Assembly (NCBI GenBank): GCA_014706295.1
Contig: JACSVZ010000011.1
Span: 13,174,163 to 13,238,162, forward strand
DNA length: 64,000 nt
Direction of reading: 5' to 3'
Source: Lycocorax pyrrhopterus obiensis
Taxonomy: Eukaryota > Chordata > Aves > Passeriformes > Paradisaeidae
Below, piece by piece: positions 1 through 18,000 of this stretch (the stretch's first letter is position 1; every line of letters begins with the position of its first letter). Below the pieces are notes generated by a model. The model had not been told where the DNA came from, made no database searches, and worked only from the letters and a program-made list of their open reading frames with translations. The position numbers were made by a program, and so were the translations under genes.

Positions 1-4983
<4,983 letters not shown>

Positions 4984-5299
4984 CTTGGGACGCAGCTGAC
5001 GCGGTCGCTACCGCCGTGAGGCCCTTAGGGGCTGCCGAAAGCGGTGCCTGAGCCTTGGCGCCACTGGGCTCCGCCCGGCAGCGAAGGAAGCTAACGCCCA
5101 TCCAGATGTCCATGCTAGAAGGCGGCTGAGGATTTACTTGGGGGTGGCTCTTGGTGCAGGGAGCAGCTGCCATAGCACCACAATGATTCAGGCACTGCTT
5201 TGGGCAGCCTCTCCCGCCACACGGTGCGCGCGCGCCTGACCCGCAGAAAGCCCCGTGGAGAAGGCGCGGGAGGGCAGCGCGCAGGCGCGGCGCTGATGG

Positions 5300-5358
5300 C
5301 GGAGGAGGCCGGCGGCGCGCCCGCCTAGGCCGGAGCAGCATCCGCCGCCATCCGCACG
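5300..5358 (+). other. SF3B3: SF3B3 non-coding first exon (5'UTR)
   Basis: A consensus donor (CACG followed by GTGAGC at 5359) ends a GC-rich segment in the CpG island. The next plausible acceptor (TTGTTGCAG, ending at 6014) opens the exon that carries the start codon at 6058. This matches the known arrangement of SF3B3, with an untranslated first exon. The 5' end given is approximate. Confidence 0.7.
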
Positions 5359-6057
5359 GTGAGCGCAGCTCTGCCCGCCCGGCGGCGGCTCCGCGGCCGG
5401 GACGTGCAGGACGGGCCGCTGGTTTGTGGAGGGGGAGCGTCGCGGACTCCTCGGGGCCTGGGCCGGGTGGGGGCGGCCGGGCCGGGCAGTGACCTGTGGC
5501 CGGTTCCCGGGGCGAGCGCTCCGCAGAGCGCGGGGAGGTGTTGGCTCCGTGCCCTACCGGGGCCTCGGCAAGGCTGAGGGCCGGTTTCCGCGGCCCGGGG
5601 CGGCCGGTTGGTGCTGGGGTTCTCTCCCGCCTCAGCCTCGGGGAGAGGAGTCGGCCCTGAGCAGCTGCGGGTGGCTGCACTCGCGTTCAGTTAAACGGCG
5701 GCGCCGGGGACGTGTAACGGCGCGGGGATCCCGGAGGGATTCCTTAATTGTGTTTGGCTTCTGAACAGCTAGAGCCTTAATTACTGGAAGTCCTGCTCAG
5801 CCGCCCGGCAATAAGGAGTTCAGCTGGCGCTCGGCAGCCGGGACACCTTGGGAGAGACTTTTGCCTCGTCGCCCTAATAAATACCGAATAGCGGGGTGGC
5901 AGTCGGGCTCTTGGTGTAAAGTGATCCGTGCACACGGAGGAGGGCAGTGGTTCTTTCTGCTGGATGAAAGGCTTTGCTTTTGAGAAGTTTATAATTTTGT
6001 TCTACTTGTTGCAGAACTACCAGAGCTACAACAAGGTGAAGCAAATCTATTGCCAAC

Positions 6058-9000
6058 ATGTTTCTGTACAACCTAACGTTGCAGCGTGCCACAGGCATTA
6101 GCTTTGCTATCCATGGCAATTTCTCAGGTAATTTTCTCTTCCTTTTGCATGTCTTGGCTTGAGGTTTTTTTGGATAGTACAAGAAAAAGATGGGTTTTAC
6201 AGTTTGCTTAGGTACAGGTGGGATTTTTTTGCTGGTGCGTTATCATTTGCTCTTGAGTGTTACTTGAGCTGTGGTAACTTGTGGAAAGATTGAGAGAAGG
6301 TTGGCTTGATTATTTATCAATCTAATTTGTTTCTAAATTTAGTTTAGTATTGTGATCAATCTTCTGGTGTGTTAAAAGATGTTCAAACAATAGGGTATCT
6401 AATGTGATTAATAAGTTTCTTTGAATTCCTCCATGGTAATCCTAGAATTGGCATTTGGAAGTTTCCCCTTCTTCCGTTGTAGCACTTCTTGAAGTTGTGT
6501 GTTGTGCTCTGTTGTTGCTGACTTGAGCTCATGTTTTGGGTTCTTCAGGAACCAAACAACAAGAAATTGTTGTTTCCCGGGGCAAGATCCTGGAGTTACT
6601 CCGCCCTGATCCCAACACGGGGAAGGTTCACACTCTGCTGACCGTGGAAGTGTTTGGAGTCATCCGGTCCCTCATGGCCTTTAGGCTGACGGGGGGGACC
6701 AAAGACTACATCGTGGTGGGCAGCGATTCGGGGCGCATTGTCATTCTGGAGTATCAGCCCTCCAAGAATGTGTTTGAGAAGATCCATCAGGAAACCTTTG
6801 GCAAGAGTGGATGTCGCAGAATCGTTCCAGGCCAGTACTTGGCTGTGGACCCAAAGGGCCGTGCTGTCATGATCAGTAAGTCACTCTGTCAGCTTGTGTT
6901 CTCCTTATTTTTTTTATTTTCTGTCTTGTGGATATTTATTTTGGAGCAAGTTTTTGCCAGGTCTAATTGGAATTGTTTCTCAGGCAGTGTTTTAGGCTGT
7001 GAGTTGTGTCAAGGAGAATGCAGGCATGCAGAGTAGTTCCTTGATGCTGATGGAATTGCACAAATAAATTCTAATGCTGGGCCAAAACAAGTTGGAAAGG
7101 GACCAGTTTGCTTAGCAGTGCGCAGAGCCCTGAAGTGTGATGTGTGGGAGAGAAGATGGGATTGCAGTTGCCAGTGCTACAGTGTAGCCAGTCAGTTCTC
7201 CTGGCCTGAAATGATGTTCTGAGTTCATGTCTCTTCTCTGAGATGTGTTGTGGAGACAGCCAGATGCATTTCTGATCAGGCTTCACAGGTAGAAGGACAC
7301 TTGGGAGAATTTTTTTTGGTAAGATTTAGCATGAGGTGTATGGAACTTTCTCAGTTTGCTGAAGGCAGCTCTGTGCAGTGCTGGTGGTAGTTTACCAGTA
7401 TGTCTTTATACTGGGAATAGCAATAAATAATATTGTTTCTTTTCTAACATGTCTGGTTTTCCTGGGTGAGAAGGTAGCACAGTTACAGTTGTGCCATTCA
7501 TGTTGATATTTGAGTGGTGTTTTTTATGTTGTGGATGCTGTGTGTCAGGCAAGGATACGTTTTCTTAGTTAAAATATTTCTGTGGGAGAGTTGTCATGCC
7601 AACTGGCTTTAAACAGCAGAACATCTGGATGCTTCTTTCCATTTGTGTTTGCTTCCTTGCAGTCTGTCATTTCTGGTGTGGTGAAAGGAGCAAGTAGATC
7701 TGCTTCAAGCTATTGTAGATGGAATATTGGGCCAGGTGACTGTAGCTCAAAGGGTCAGGCTTTGGCTTTAAAGGGCTGAAGTTAGCATTTTATGCTTGCA
7801 ACCTGGGAGATGTAAAATGAGACATTCGAGGTTAATTGGTGGCACAGAGATAAACACCAGGTGTGAACTTCAGCTGAAGTAACACTGACATTCTCTTGCC
7901 AACTCACAACTCAGTTTTGGGTTGCGGGTATGGTCAGATTTGATCATCAAGTGATGGGCTTCACATGCTGTTGTCCTTTTTTGCAGGTGCCATTGAAAAG
8001 CAGAAGCTGGTGTATATCCTGAACAGAGATGCTGCTGCTCGACTCACCATTTCCTCCCCACTGGAAGCCCACAAGGCCAATACCTTGGTCTACCATGTGG
8101 TGGGAGTCGATGTGGGGTTTGAAAACCCAATGTTTGCTTGTCTGGAAATGGATTATGAGGTGCGAAGAACTTGATCTCCCTTTGCTGTCTTTTGAGCTTT
8201 GTTGTTCGTATTCTGTTCCTCATCTGTCATCCGGGAACACTGGCTGCTTTTGCTGTCGGAGACAGTTTACGTTTTTCGCAAGCTTACTGGCTTTTTGTCT
8301 TGCCTTCAGCCAGAATGGGCAAGTCTCTTCTGTCTTGGTGATTCTTTTTGCTTTTCAACTGAAAATATGCCTGTTTTCTTCGTCTGAACTTCTCTTGTGC
8401 AGCTTCCAGCAAGTGTTTTGGCCTTCATTCTGTTGTTACTCAAAACTGTTTTGCCACGCATCACCTTTGCTTCTCCTTTTAATACTTTTCTTGAAAGACG
8501 TCTCCATGTGTTCTGTTTTAGGAAGCAGACAATGATCCGACAGGCGAAGCTGCAGCCAACACACAACAGACATTGACATTTTATGAATTGGACTTGGGTT
8601 TGAACCACGTTGTCAGGAAATACAGTGAGCCCCTGGAAGAGCATGGCAACTTCCTCATAACAGGTACTGCCCACAGAGTTATTTTCGCGTTAAGTCTGCT
8701 TGGTTCCTATTCCCCAGGGAAACACAGTTAATACTCTTTATGTCTTAGGAGTTGTTTCAATTGTAGTCTGAGCCATTAGTATAAATTAATTAATTGACCT
8801 TGCAGTCAGGTAATGAGGGGTGGTTCACACGTGGAAATACACAAGCATTCATAGAAGCAGCTGCAGTTTGAGCACGCTCCTGAAATTAGCTGGTAGCAAT
8901 GCAAAGGGACTTAGTTTTAGGTAATATATAGGTGCTGTTGTACTCTCTTGCGTGGGATTCCATCAGCTAAAGGCAGTAGATGAACCCATGGATTAAAAGC

Positions 9001-12000
9001 CCACTTCGAGGGGTTGGATGCAAAGCTAATATAACACTTTCCACTAGGGAAACTGCTGCAGGTTCCTCTCCAAGCATAAAAGATGCTGAGCTAGGAGAGC
9101 ATCTTTATATGCTTGCCCTGTTACATCTCCTATAGGCAGCTGTCAGACACCAAATATTGTGCTGAATCTGTTTGATACCTTTTGTTACACTGAGATCACA
9201 AGAGAAGCATTTTTAAAACCATACTTTAAAGATGCGTCAGAAACTGTCTCTTGGATTTTTCTGCAAGCAAACATGCCAGAAACCCGAGGGTTGTGTTTAA
9301 CGGACAAGGTGCTAGCATGGTATTTTGGGTGTTTCATGGCTTTCTAAGCAAGAATAAGCCAGGACGGATAAAACTTAAGCAATTTATCAGAAGCTGCATC
9401 CTTCCAGGTCCCCTGGTTCCGTCTGCCCTGTTCTCATGGTGGCACAGGCAGCAGTACTCAGTCTTTTGTGTTCATTTTCAATAAGAGCAGATTTGTATAT
9501 GCAGGGTGATGGAGAGTACTGGAAACGACACTGCTTTAAAGAAAACCACATGTTCTGCAGGCAGTGAGTCAGATCTGTGGTAAAGGCTTTTCTCCTAACC
9601 CTTTTCTTTCAGTTCCTGGTGGTTCTGATGGCCCCAGCGGGGTGCTCATCTGTTCTGAAAACTATATTACTTACAAAAACTTTGGTGACCAGCCTGATAT
9701 CAGATGCCCAATTCCCAGGAGACGGGTGAGAATTTTTTAAGATTATGAATGCTTGGAGTTTGCCTTTCAAGTTCAAGGACATCAGGAAGGTTTTAAAGTA
9801 AGAAGAAAGGAGTTAAAAACACGTTGGCTTATCTGCCTCACTGGCTGCGTGTTATCTGGGAGGGAGGACAGAGGTGGGCATAGCCTGAGGTGATGAGTAT
9901 GGTTCATGTCTCTTCTCTGAGATTTACTCTGGAGATACTCCAAAAACTCTGATCAGGCAGCACTGTCAGTGCAAGATAAGATTATTTGAGATTGCAAGTC
10001 ATGGGGCCTATTGTAGATGCAGGTGAATCCAACAGCTGCTCTGTTGCATCTAAAGCTGCTTCCTCTCCCTTTGGTATTGGAAATTATGTGCCGTGGCAGT
10101 GCTTTGTACACCTGCCAAGGTGCTCAAAACCAGCTGTGTGGGTTGCAGCCCTTCCCTCTGTTTTTCGCTTTGATATGTGAGAGTTGCCTGGAGAGGAGAG
10201 TGAAAAAGATGAGGGTTGATGCTTAGGCACAGTGTCCCACAACTATATTTCCTTCTGGGGCAGAGATGTACCAAGAGTGACTAAGGGTGTAATGAAGGGA
10301 TGTGCTTTGTGTTAAAAGCTTCCTTGCATACTGTGTCCTCTTGAGGCACCTGTGAAATGGAAGCACTTAAATGAAATCACCTCTGTGCTTGTCAGGTAAT
10401 TCCACCAATGACCTCCACTCTCTCTCCTAACAGAATGACTTGGATGACCCAGAGAGGGGTATGATTTTTGTCTGTTCTGCTACACATAAGACCAAGTCCA
10501 TGTTCTTCTTCCTGGCCCAGACAGAGCAGGGAGACATCTTCAAAATTACTCTGGAGACTGATGAAGACATGGTAAGCAACACGTGAATGCAGAAGCATTA
10601 GTTGAGAGGAGTCCTTAGTCAATTACTTTCTCTAAGGTGATAACTATTTACTGTTGTGGGTTTAGCTGTGTAAGGGCACGTGTTTTACGTGATTTGTAAT
10701 ACGGTTAACACTGGTCGCAACTGCGGGTATTACTCATAAAGAGACGATGCAAGGTTTGCAGAATCCTGTTAGGATTATGCTGCAGAGTCATTTGAGCATA
10801 CTTCAAATATTCTACAGGTGGTCTTTTCTTTAAAAGATGTGAACAGTGGTCCGTGAACCTATTGGAGAGTATTTCAGTAACTAATTCTGTGGGACTTAGT
10901 TTCCCTGGATTGCAGCAAGTGCCCTCTAGTCTCTTTATTGAATATTTACATGCTGCAATCAATATTTTTGCAAATTGTGGTAACTAGCTTGTTATAGCTG
11001 GTCTGTGAGTTGAAATTACAGGCTTGCAGTGGCTTGCTGCTGCTTGTTTCAGTATTCCGCTCTGAAAAGATCTCTGCTGCAGTGTTACCAGTAGGGTTTT
11101 TTGAGTAAATGTTGAATGTTAATTCCTCCTTCATCTAAACACGTCAAATTTGGTACAGGGGATGATTGTGTAGCAGGCTCCAAGCCTGCCAGGGTTCAGG
11201 GAGTGTTTGGACGATGATCTCAGACACATAGTGTGATTTTTGGGGTTGTTCTGTGCAGAGCCAGGAGTTGGACTTGTTAATCCTTATGGACCCCTTCCAA
11301 CTCTGAATACTCTGCAATTCTGTGATGTTCAAGTGGCTGAAGATTCTTCTTGGATGTTTCACCAACAGTTGTTGTGACCATATCAAATTTAGAAATTTGC
11401 TCAGGACAGTTATTTTTTTCATGTTGGAGAATGGCTGGTGTTCAGTGAAGCAAATTTCCTTTCTTAGACAGCTTGCTATTTTTACAGCTTTTGTTTTCCA
11501 AACTGACTCAGTGTTACAAAAGGCAGAAGGTCTTGGAATAAAACAGGCAGCCTGGCTTGTGTGTTCATATAGTCTGTTGGATTTTGTAATTAATGACCTG
11601 GTGCCCCAAACCTACTGATGTGTTAAGCCTGGCCTGCTCTTGCTTCATTTCTTTGGAGAAGATAGCTAGGCAAATTTTTTTTAATTAAATCACACACGTG
11701 GAGTACTTTACCATCACGGTCACATCTTCATCTGCTTGCAGGTAACAGAGATTCGACTGAAGTACTTTGACACTGTTCCTGTTGCTGCTGCCATGTGCGT
11801 GCTGAAAACAGGGTTTCTCTTTGTGGCATCGGAATTTGGAAACCAGTGAGTAAACAATTTTACGTCAGTGTTTTCCCCTGAAACAGACTGGTTCTGTTCA
11901 GGCCTGCAGACTGACCCTTGAACTTACTGTGCGTAGAAAGACAACACCTCTGATTTAACGGGTAAATTGGTGCTTTGTTCAGAGGGCTTGAGAAGAACAG

Positions 12001-15000
12001 TTGGATTAGACGATGAATGGGGGAATTTTCTTGTTGTTTGAACTCAGATTAGATGATGAAGTGCCGAGAACAAAAGATTACTTGCTGTTGCAGCAGTTTT
12101 TGGAAGAATTGAGCACTTGCTGTTTGTGTAGGGTTCATCACATATCTAGATGAATAATCTTTTCAATTAGTTTGATAGTTTTGAATGTTGGTGTATGGCC
12201 CTAAGTAAATAGGTTTTCTTATCAATAACTGTGTTCCTTTCCTTAACAGATGTACACTTGAGGGCTTCCTCTTAATTCATGTTTGGGCTTCTAAATACTC
12301 TAAAGGATCATGCACATCTTTGAAGATTGTATTAACAGTGTCTGAGTGGGGGATTCACAGGAATGGAGATTTAAACTTTTTTTTCCTGACTGTATCTACA
12401 GTCAGCCACCTGAGGGAGCCCCAGCCAGTTTGCTGGACTGAATCTGAATTGAGGAAGCCATATTCGGGCTTTTATTAAAAACAGGAAGTAACTCAGTCTG
12501 TCTTTCTGTGGGTTTTTTGTTTTTTCTTCTCTGACATTTTACTTGATTGTTGTGTTATTTAGGCTCAAAAAATGGAATAGGAAATGTGGTTAAAAATAGT
12601 GTGGTTAAAAAGGTGAGAGTATTCCAATAGATAACTGTGGAGTTGAAGTCTTAGCCATTGGCCTTGCTTTTGGCCTCAGCTGTCAGTTGGTGCTTTGGCT
12701 TTAACACAAGAATATCTAAAAGGCTCAAGGGTAAACAAGACACTGGAACTCTGGGATACCTTGCCAATGACAGCTGCAAATGTGAAGGGCTGAAGCTGGG
12801 AGTTTGTGGGGTGTTCCTTGTTTGTAGTTTTTGGGGGTTTTTTTCTTTGCAGGCCTCTGATTCTTTTTAAATATTTTGTCACCCAGAAGACAATCCTTAA
12901 AGCCAAATATTAATAACTGCATAATGTAGGGTTGGATTTTTTTCTTCCCCGCTAGTTGAATAGCTGGTTAAGCCTTACTTAAAGAAGGTTATGTGAGCCT
13001 TGCTCTGAACATGCTGACACTCTTCTTTCTGTCTCAAGTTACCTGTACCAGATAGCTCACCTGGGGGATGATGATGAGGAGCCAGAGTTTTCTTCTGCCA
13101 TGCCTCTTGAGGAAGGAGACACATTCTTTTTTCAGCCACGACCTCTGAAGAACCTGGTGCTGGTGGATGAGTTGGACAGTCTGTCTCCTATTCTGTGTTG
13201 TCAGGTACGTTGCCATCAGCAAGTTCCTGTTTACTACATGTGTAAGTGGAGTCACCAGCTATGTTATTCCAGGTTTCCAGAAATACTGTTCTAAGTAAAG
13301 ACTCATAGAAAGGCAAATCTGCAGAGTTCTACAGCTCTACAGCTGCCTGAGATTGGTACCTGGCCTGGTAGCTTTTGGTTCCTGTGGAGATAAATACGTG
13401 TCTAAACACAGGGTGTCAGCCAGCGATTCTGTGCTGCTTCTCTGTTGCGAAGAGTTTGGGTAAAACTTGACGTTCTTTCAGGGCAGCAGCTGCAACACCC
13501 TATGACATCTTCACAGCTTTTGGTGTTTGAAAAAAACATTCTTAAAGCAGTAGTGTGATATATATATATATAGTTTAGTTTTATTTTCTTGTTCCATGGA
13601 TGTTGTTTTGACACTGTCTCCACACAGATAGCGGATTTGGCCAATGAAGACACACCCCAGTTGTATGTGGCTTGTGGTCGGGGGCCCAGGTCGTCCTTGA
13701 GGGTTTTAAGACATGGACTTGAGGTAAGACATCCAGCACTTTGGAAGAACAACCTGAGAGATGAGGGTGCTGTGAGGAAGTCCTGTAGGCTGGAGAGCTG
13801 TTTTCTCTTGCTTGGAGAAATAGAAGGGTTGTACTGTTTATTCTTACATTCTCAAAGGCTTTTTGTTTACTTGACTTCAACAACCTGCATTTTGTCTCTT
13901 CTAATCCTTGAGTGCATTGAGCTGGAACATTCGTGGTGTCTGCCAGCTGCTGCTGATCTCTGCTGGGGGCGCATGACCTTGTTTTAAAGCTGATCATCCA
14001 GAGCAGTAATGTTGCCGTATCATTGCTGAATATATTCTGCCCTGTAGCACATCTGGCATGGGCTGAGAGCGTCAGAATTGGGAATTGTTAGCATTCCTGC
14101 CCAGTTGTGGGAAAGCTTAAAAACTGCTGGTTTGGTTGCTTACTCAAGTAAATGTAAACATCTGTTTGCAAAAGAACCTTCTTCCTGTTTACTCTTAGGT
14201 ATCCGAAATGGCTGTCTCAGAGCTGCCTGGTAATCCCAATGCTGTATGGACTGTGAGAAGACATGTTGAAGGTACGCAGTATTTTCCTGAAGCACAGGGA
14301 GGTCATAATGTTTTTATGTGTGTTTTGTTTGTTGTTGTTTTCTGGTTTTCTGTCCAAGGAGATAGGAATGGTGCTGCGTGATGGTTGTGTGCCATCCCCA
14401 TAAATTGTGGTTTGAATCAGCAGCCACCTGCTTGTCTTTAGAAGCCACCCACCCTTTGGTCCCCTAGCATTGTCACGCTTCCTTTTGACAAAGAAGCAGC
14501 TGCCTGCAGCTGCATCCATCAGCCAGTGTGCTGTGTCAGCTGTACATTTGCAGCCTAAAGCCGCTGAACTTCTCATGCTTTCCCACTTCCCATACGTTTT
14601 TGCCCGTAAGTTCTTGCTCAAACATCAGCAGGCAACAGCTGTTCTTGTTGTTGGAGCGTACTCACTATTCTTCATGTGTGTGTTGACGTCTGCAGTAATC
14701 AGCTCTTTGTGAGAGAGTGGGATACAAATTATGGAACAAAGATGATAAATCAGTGACAGTGTCTGTATTTTATTACTTCCTTCTGTGCATATCTGTGGAA
14801 AAAACAGTCTGGGCTAGGACACACTCCCTATTCAAAACCCAACAGTGTGTAGAATGATGGTGATTCCAGGAAGGTCAGGATTTCAGGTTGGCAGAATTTA
14901 CTGGATTGGGGATTTAGTTGGTTGTTCAGGCTTTTTTCTTATATCCTGATCTGAAATAATAGCCTTACTAAAGTACAAGAGGAAATGTAGTCCGTTGTCC

Positions 15001-18000
15001 TGCCTTTCTCTTAAAGGTGGGAACAGAGTTGCACAGAAACACCTAAAAAGCTTGAAGGGAATCTGTTGTGGGTACTGGCCGTCTCAGGGATTATTTCCAA
15101 GGCAGTGCTTTGTGTAACTCTCACAAAGACTTCTCTAGGTTTATGCACTGGATCTAGAAAGGCCAGATTGTTGCAGTAGAGGCCTTAGCCTGCTATGGTG
15201 ACATGATACCTTGTATTTAAGCAGTAGTGTGTCTTCCAAGGAGCCAGTAACCCTGTGGGAATTTCAAACACTGCAGTGGGATTTACCTTGCCATGCGAGA
15301 CCTGCCATCAATTCCTGTGCTCATGTCCTGAGACTCATGCACTGCCTAAGCAACACAGGAGGAACTTTGAACATAAAGTGCCTTCATGTCCCTCAGAAAT
15401 AAAAGAGTCAAAAGGAAAGTATTTCCACAGTTCATATTAAAAAGTACATGGTTTTCTGAAAAGGGGCATTCCAATTTGTTAGAAACCTTTTCTGCAGCAT
15501 TCTGGAAAAGAAGTTGGTAGGATTTTCTCCCTCTGAGGACTGGAGGCTTCTGACATCACCTTACAGTTTTAAAATCTTTTCTCTTGGGATTCCAGAAGAC
15601 TTTGACTTTTCAGGAGGTGAAGGACCATTGATGATCTGCAGAAGTGGACCAGTCTCATTGCCTCCTCTTCTTTCCACCTTCCAAATTCTCCAGGTTTCAG
15701 CATCATCATCTCCATGATTTCAGAAAGACTGGAATCTGTAGCTGTTAAGCCATGCTGCTCACTGACTACAGTTATGTGAAACTGATCCCCAGGTTCCAAC
15801 TCTTGGAATTCAGAAATTATTTTAGGGGGTTTTAATCAGAAAGAATGTAGAACCTTTTCAAACATGTATCTAATCTTGAAACTGCCCTTGAGGGCTCAGT
15901 TTGCAGCGTGGGGTTTCCCGGCTCTGCCTCAATGCCACGATATGTGTGCGCTGCAAGGCGTCTGTAAGAAACACCCAGGTCTGCAGTCTTCAAAGCAAAT
16001 ACTAACCTTGGCTGGTACGTGGTGATACTCACTACCAATACCAAGCCTTTTTTTTTCTTCCACAGGTTGCTGGTGGTGGAGGTGCTGATCACCACAGGTG
16101 TGTACCTACTGCTAGGGGCTACTGTACAGTCCCACAGGTTAACCACAGAGAATCCCAACAGTATGGGGCTACATTTATGCTAAGAACTTCAGTAAACAAA
16201 TTCTAGAAACTGGTGTGTAGTTGAAGATTGTTGCCTTTGAAGTTCAGTAGCTGAGGAGTAGAAAGCAGATCCCAGTCCATCTTGCAGTCCTTGGGAAGCA
16301 AAACAGTCAACTGTGTCTCTGTGGGACAGTCAGTTCTTGATAAAATTGGATGTGTGTGTTTTAGGGGTATTTTCAGCTCTCGTGTAGACCAAGGTTAGGC
16401 TCCCAGCTGCTTTGTACAGACCTCCAAGAGAAAAAGGTCAAGTGTGCTTGGAGCATGTGTAGGCATTGCTGGCATGGGAATGTCCTATGGTTACGGGATT
16501 CATCTGCCCATGAGACAGAAGTGGATGGGATTTGCACCAAAGCGTCTCTTGCCGTTGAATATCTGTGGATGTAGCTGTGTGCTGTGTTGACAGATGGGAG
16601 CTAAGAGTTAGCATTCCCTACCTGGCACTCTTGCTGGAGGAGCAGTGTGCAGTGAGTCAGCGCTGCGGAGTCGCCACGCAGTAGTAGACAGAAGCCCAGG
16701 AAAATGTGCTGTCATCCCCTCAGAGTGTGTTAACTGAGAGTGATCCTGAGCTCTGCCACCTGCTCACCAGTTTGTTCACCGAACTCCTCTGAGCTAGTGG
16801 TGACTGCATTTGTATCAGTGCAAATTCAGATGCTGCAGAGCATGAGAACTGCCAGGACTGGACTGGCATATAAGAATGGAATTCTTATGGACTAACTCAC
16901 ACTGAATCCATGACAAATAACAAAAAGCACAGTAGTGTAGAGTTCAAGGACTGAAATGTCATGTTTTCATAATTGGCTATGATGTGTGCATGAAGCTGCA
17001 GAAAACTTGTAACGCATGCGTCGGAGAACGAGTCCAGCTGTGGTTCTTTAGAGTCATTAAAATGTCTCTGTTACTCACTGAAAGGAGCTGACTGGAGCAA
17101 TTAGAAGGGTAATAAGCGTCTCTGAAGTCTTGTGTCTACATACAAAATGATGTCTATCTGTTCAAAACTCTGGGGAGCCCGATGTTTTGCTTGGGATTGT
17201 GCAGAGCTAACTAGATATCTTTTCATATTAAAATCTATAGATCTTTTCTTTTTCTAACTGAGAACACTTCTCAGTGTGCCCTAGGGATTTAGTCCTCTTA
17301 ATTTCAACTAGGCTGCTTTATTTTCTAAATCAAAATTGTATTTTTTGAGGCTAGATGAATGTGTCTTATTCACTGACTTAATTCTGGTAAATCAAACCCT
17401 TTATTTCAAAAGCTCCAGCAGAGAATCATTAAGCAACACAGACTTCAAGCAAAAATGCACTTGTCACCACTATTGACACAGACTTAAAGGCATGCTCTAA
17501 TATAAATATGAACCAATGGAAAGAAAGAGCTAAAAGAGTATTAAGCAGTAGGAATGGGTTGTCATTTAGAGTAGGACTAAGGGAATCTGTTTTGTTTTCG
17601 GATGGGAGTTCTTTGTCCTATTCCAAGTCACGTGCTTAAACCTCCAGCTGGGACACAGTGGTTTATCATGGGAATTGACAACCCCCAGGGAGGAAGGCAG
17701 GAGCTCTGAAGTAATTTGGAAAGCAACAGTGGTCTTTGAAATGGAATTCTTAGAACATCCTGTCTATGGGATATTTATGAATCAAATGCTTAGCCTGTGA
17801 ACTGCTAGAAACTTCATGATCGAGGAATTCTTGTAGACTTCTGGTGTTGAAAAATTTGTGCAAGTTTGTAGGAGAAGCTGCTGTTCAGTGTCAAAAATAA
17901 GCAGTGTGTGTGTCTTGCTGAACTCTTATCGTCTGCTGTTAATGTTGGAGAAATTCTCCTGTTGAGCCAAGCGTTCGAGTAGTTGGCGTTACTGATTGGG

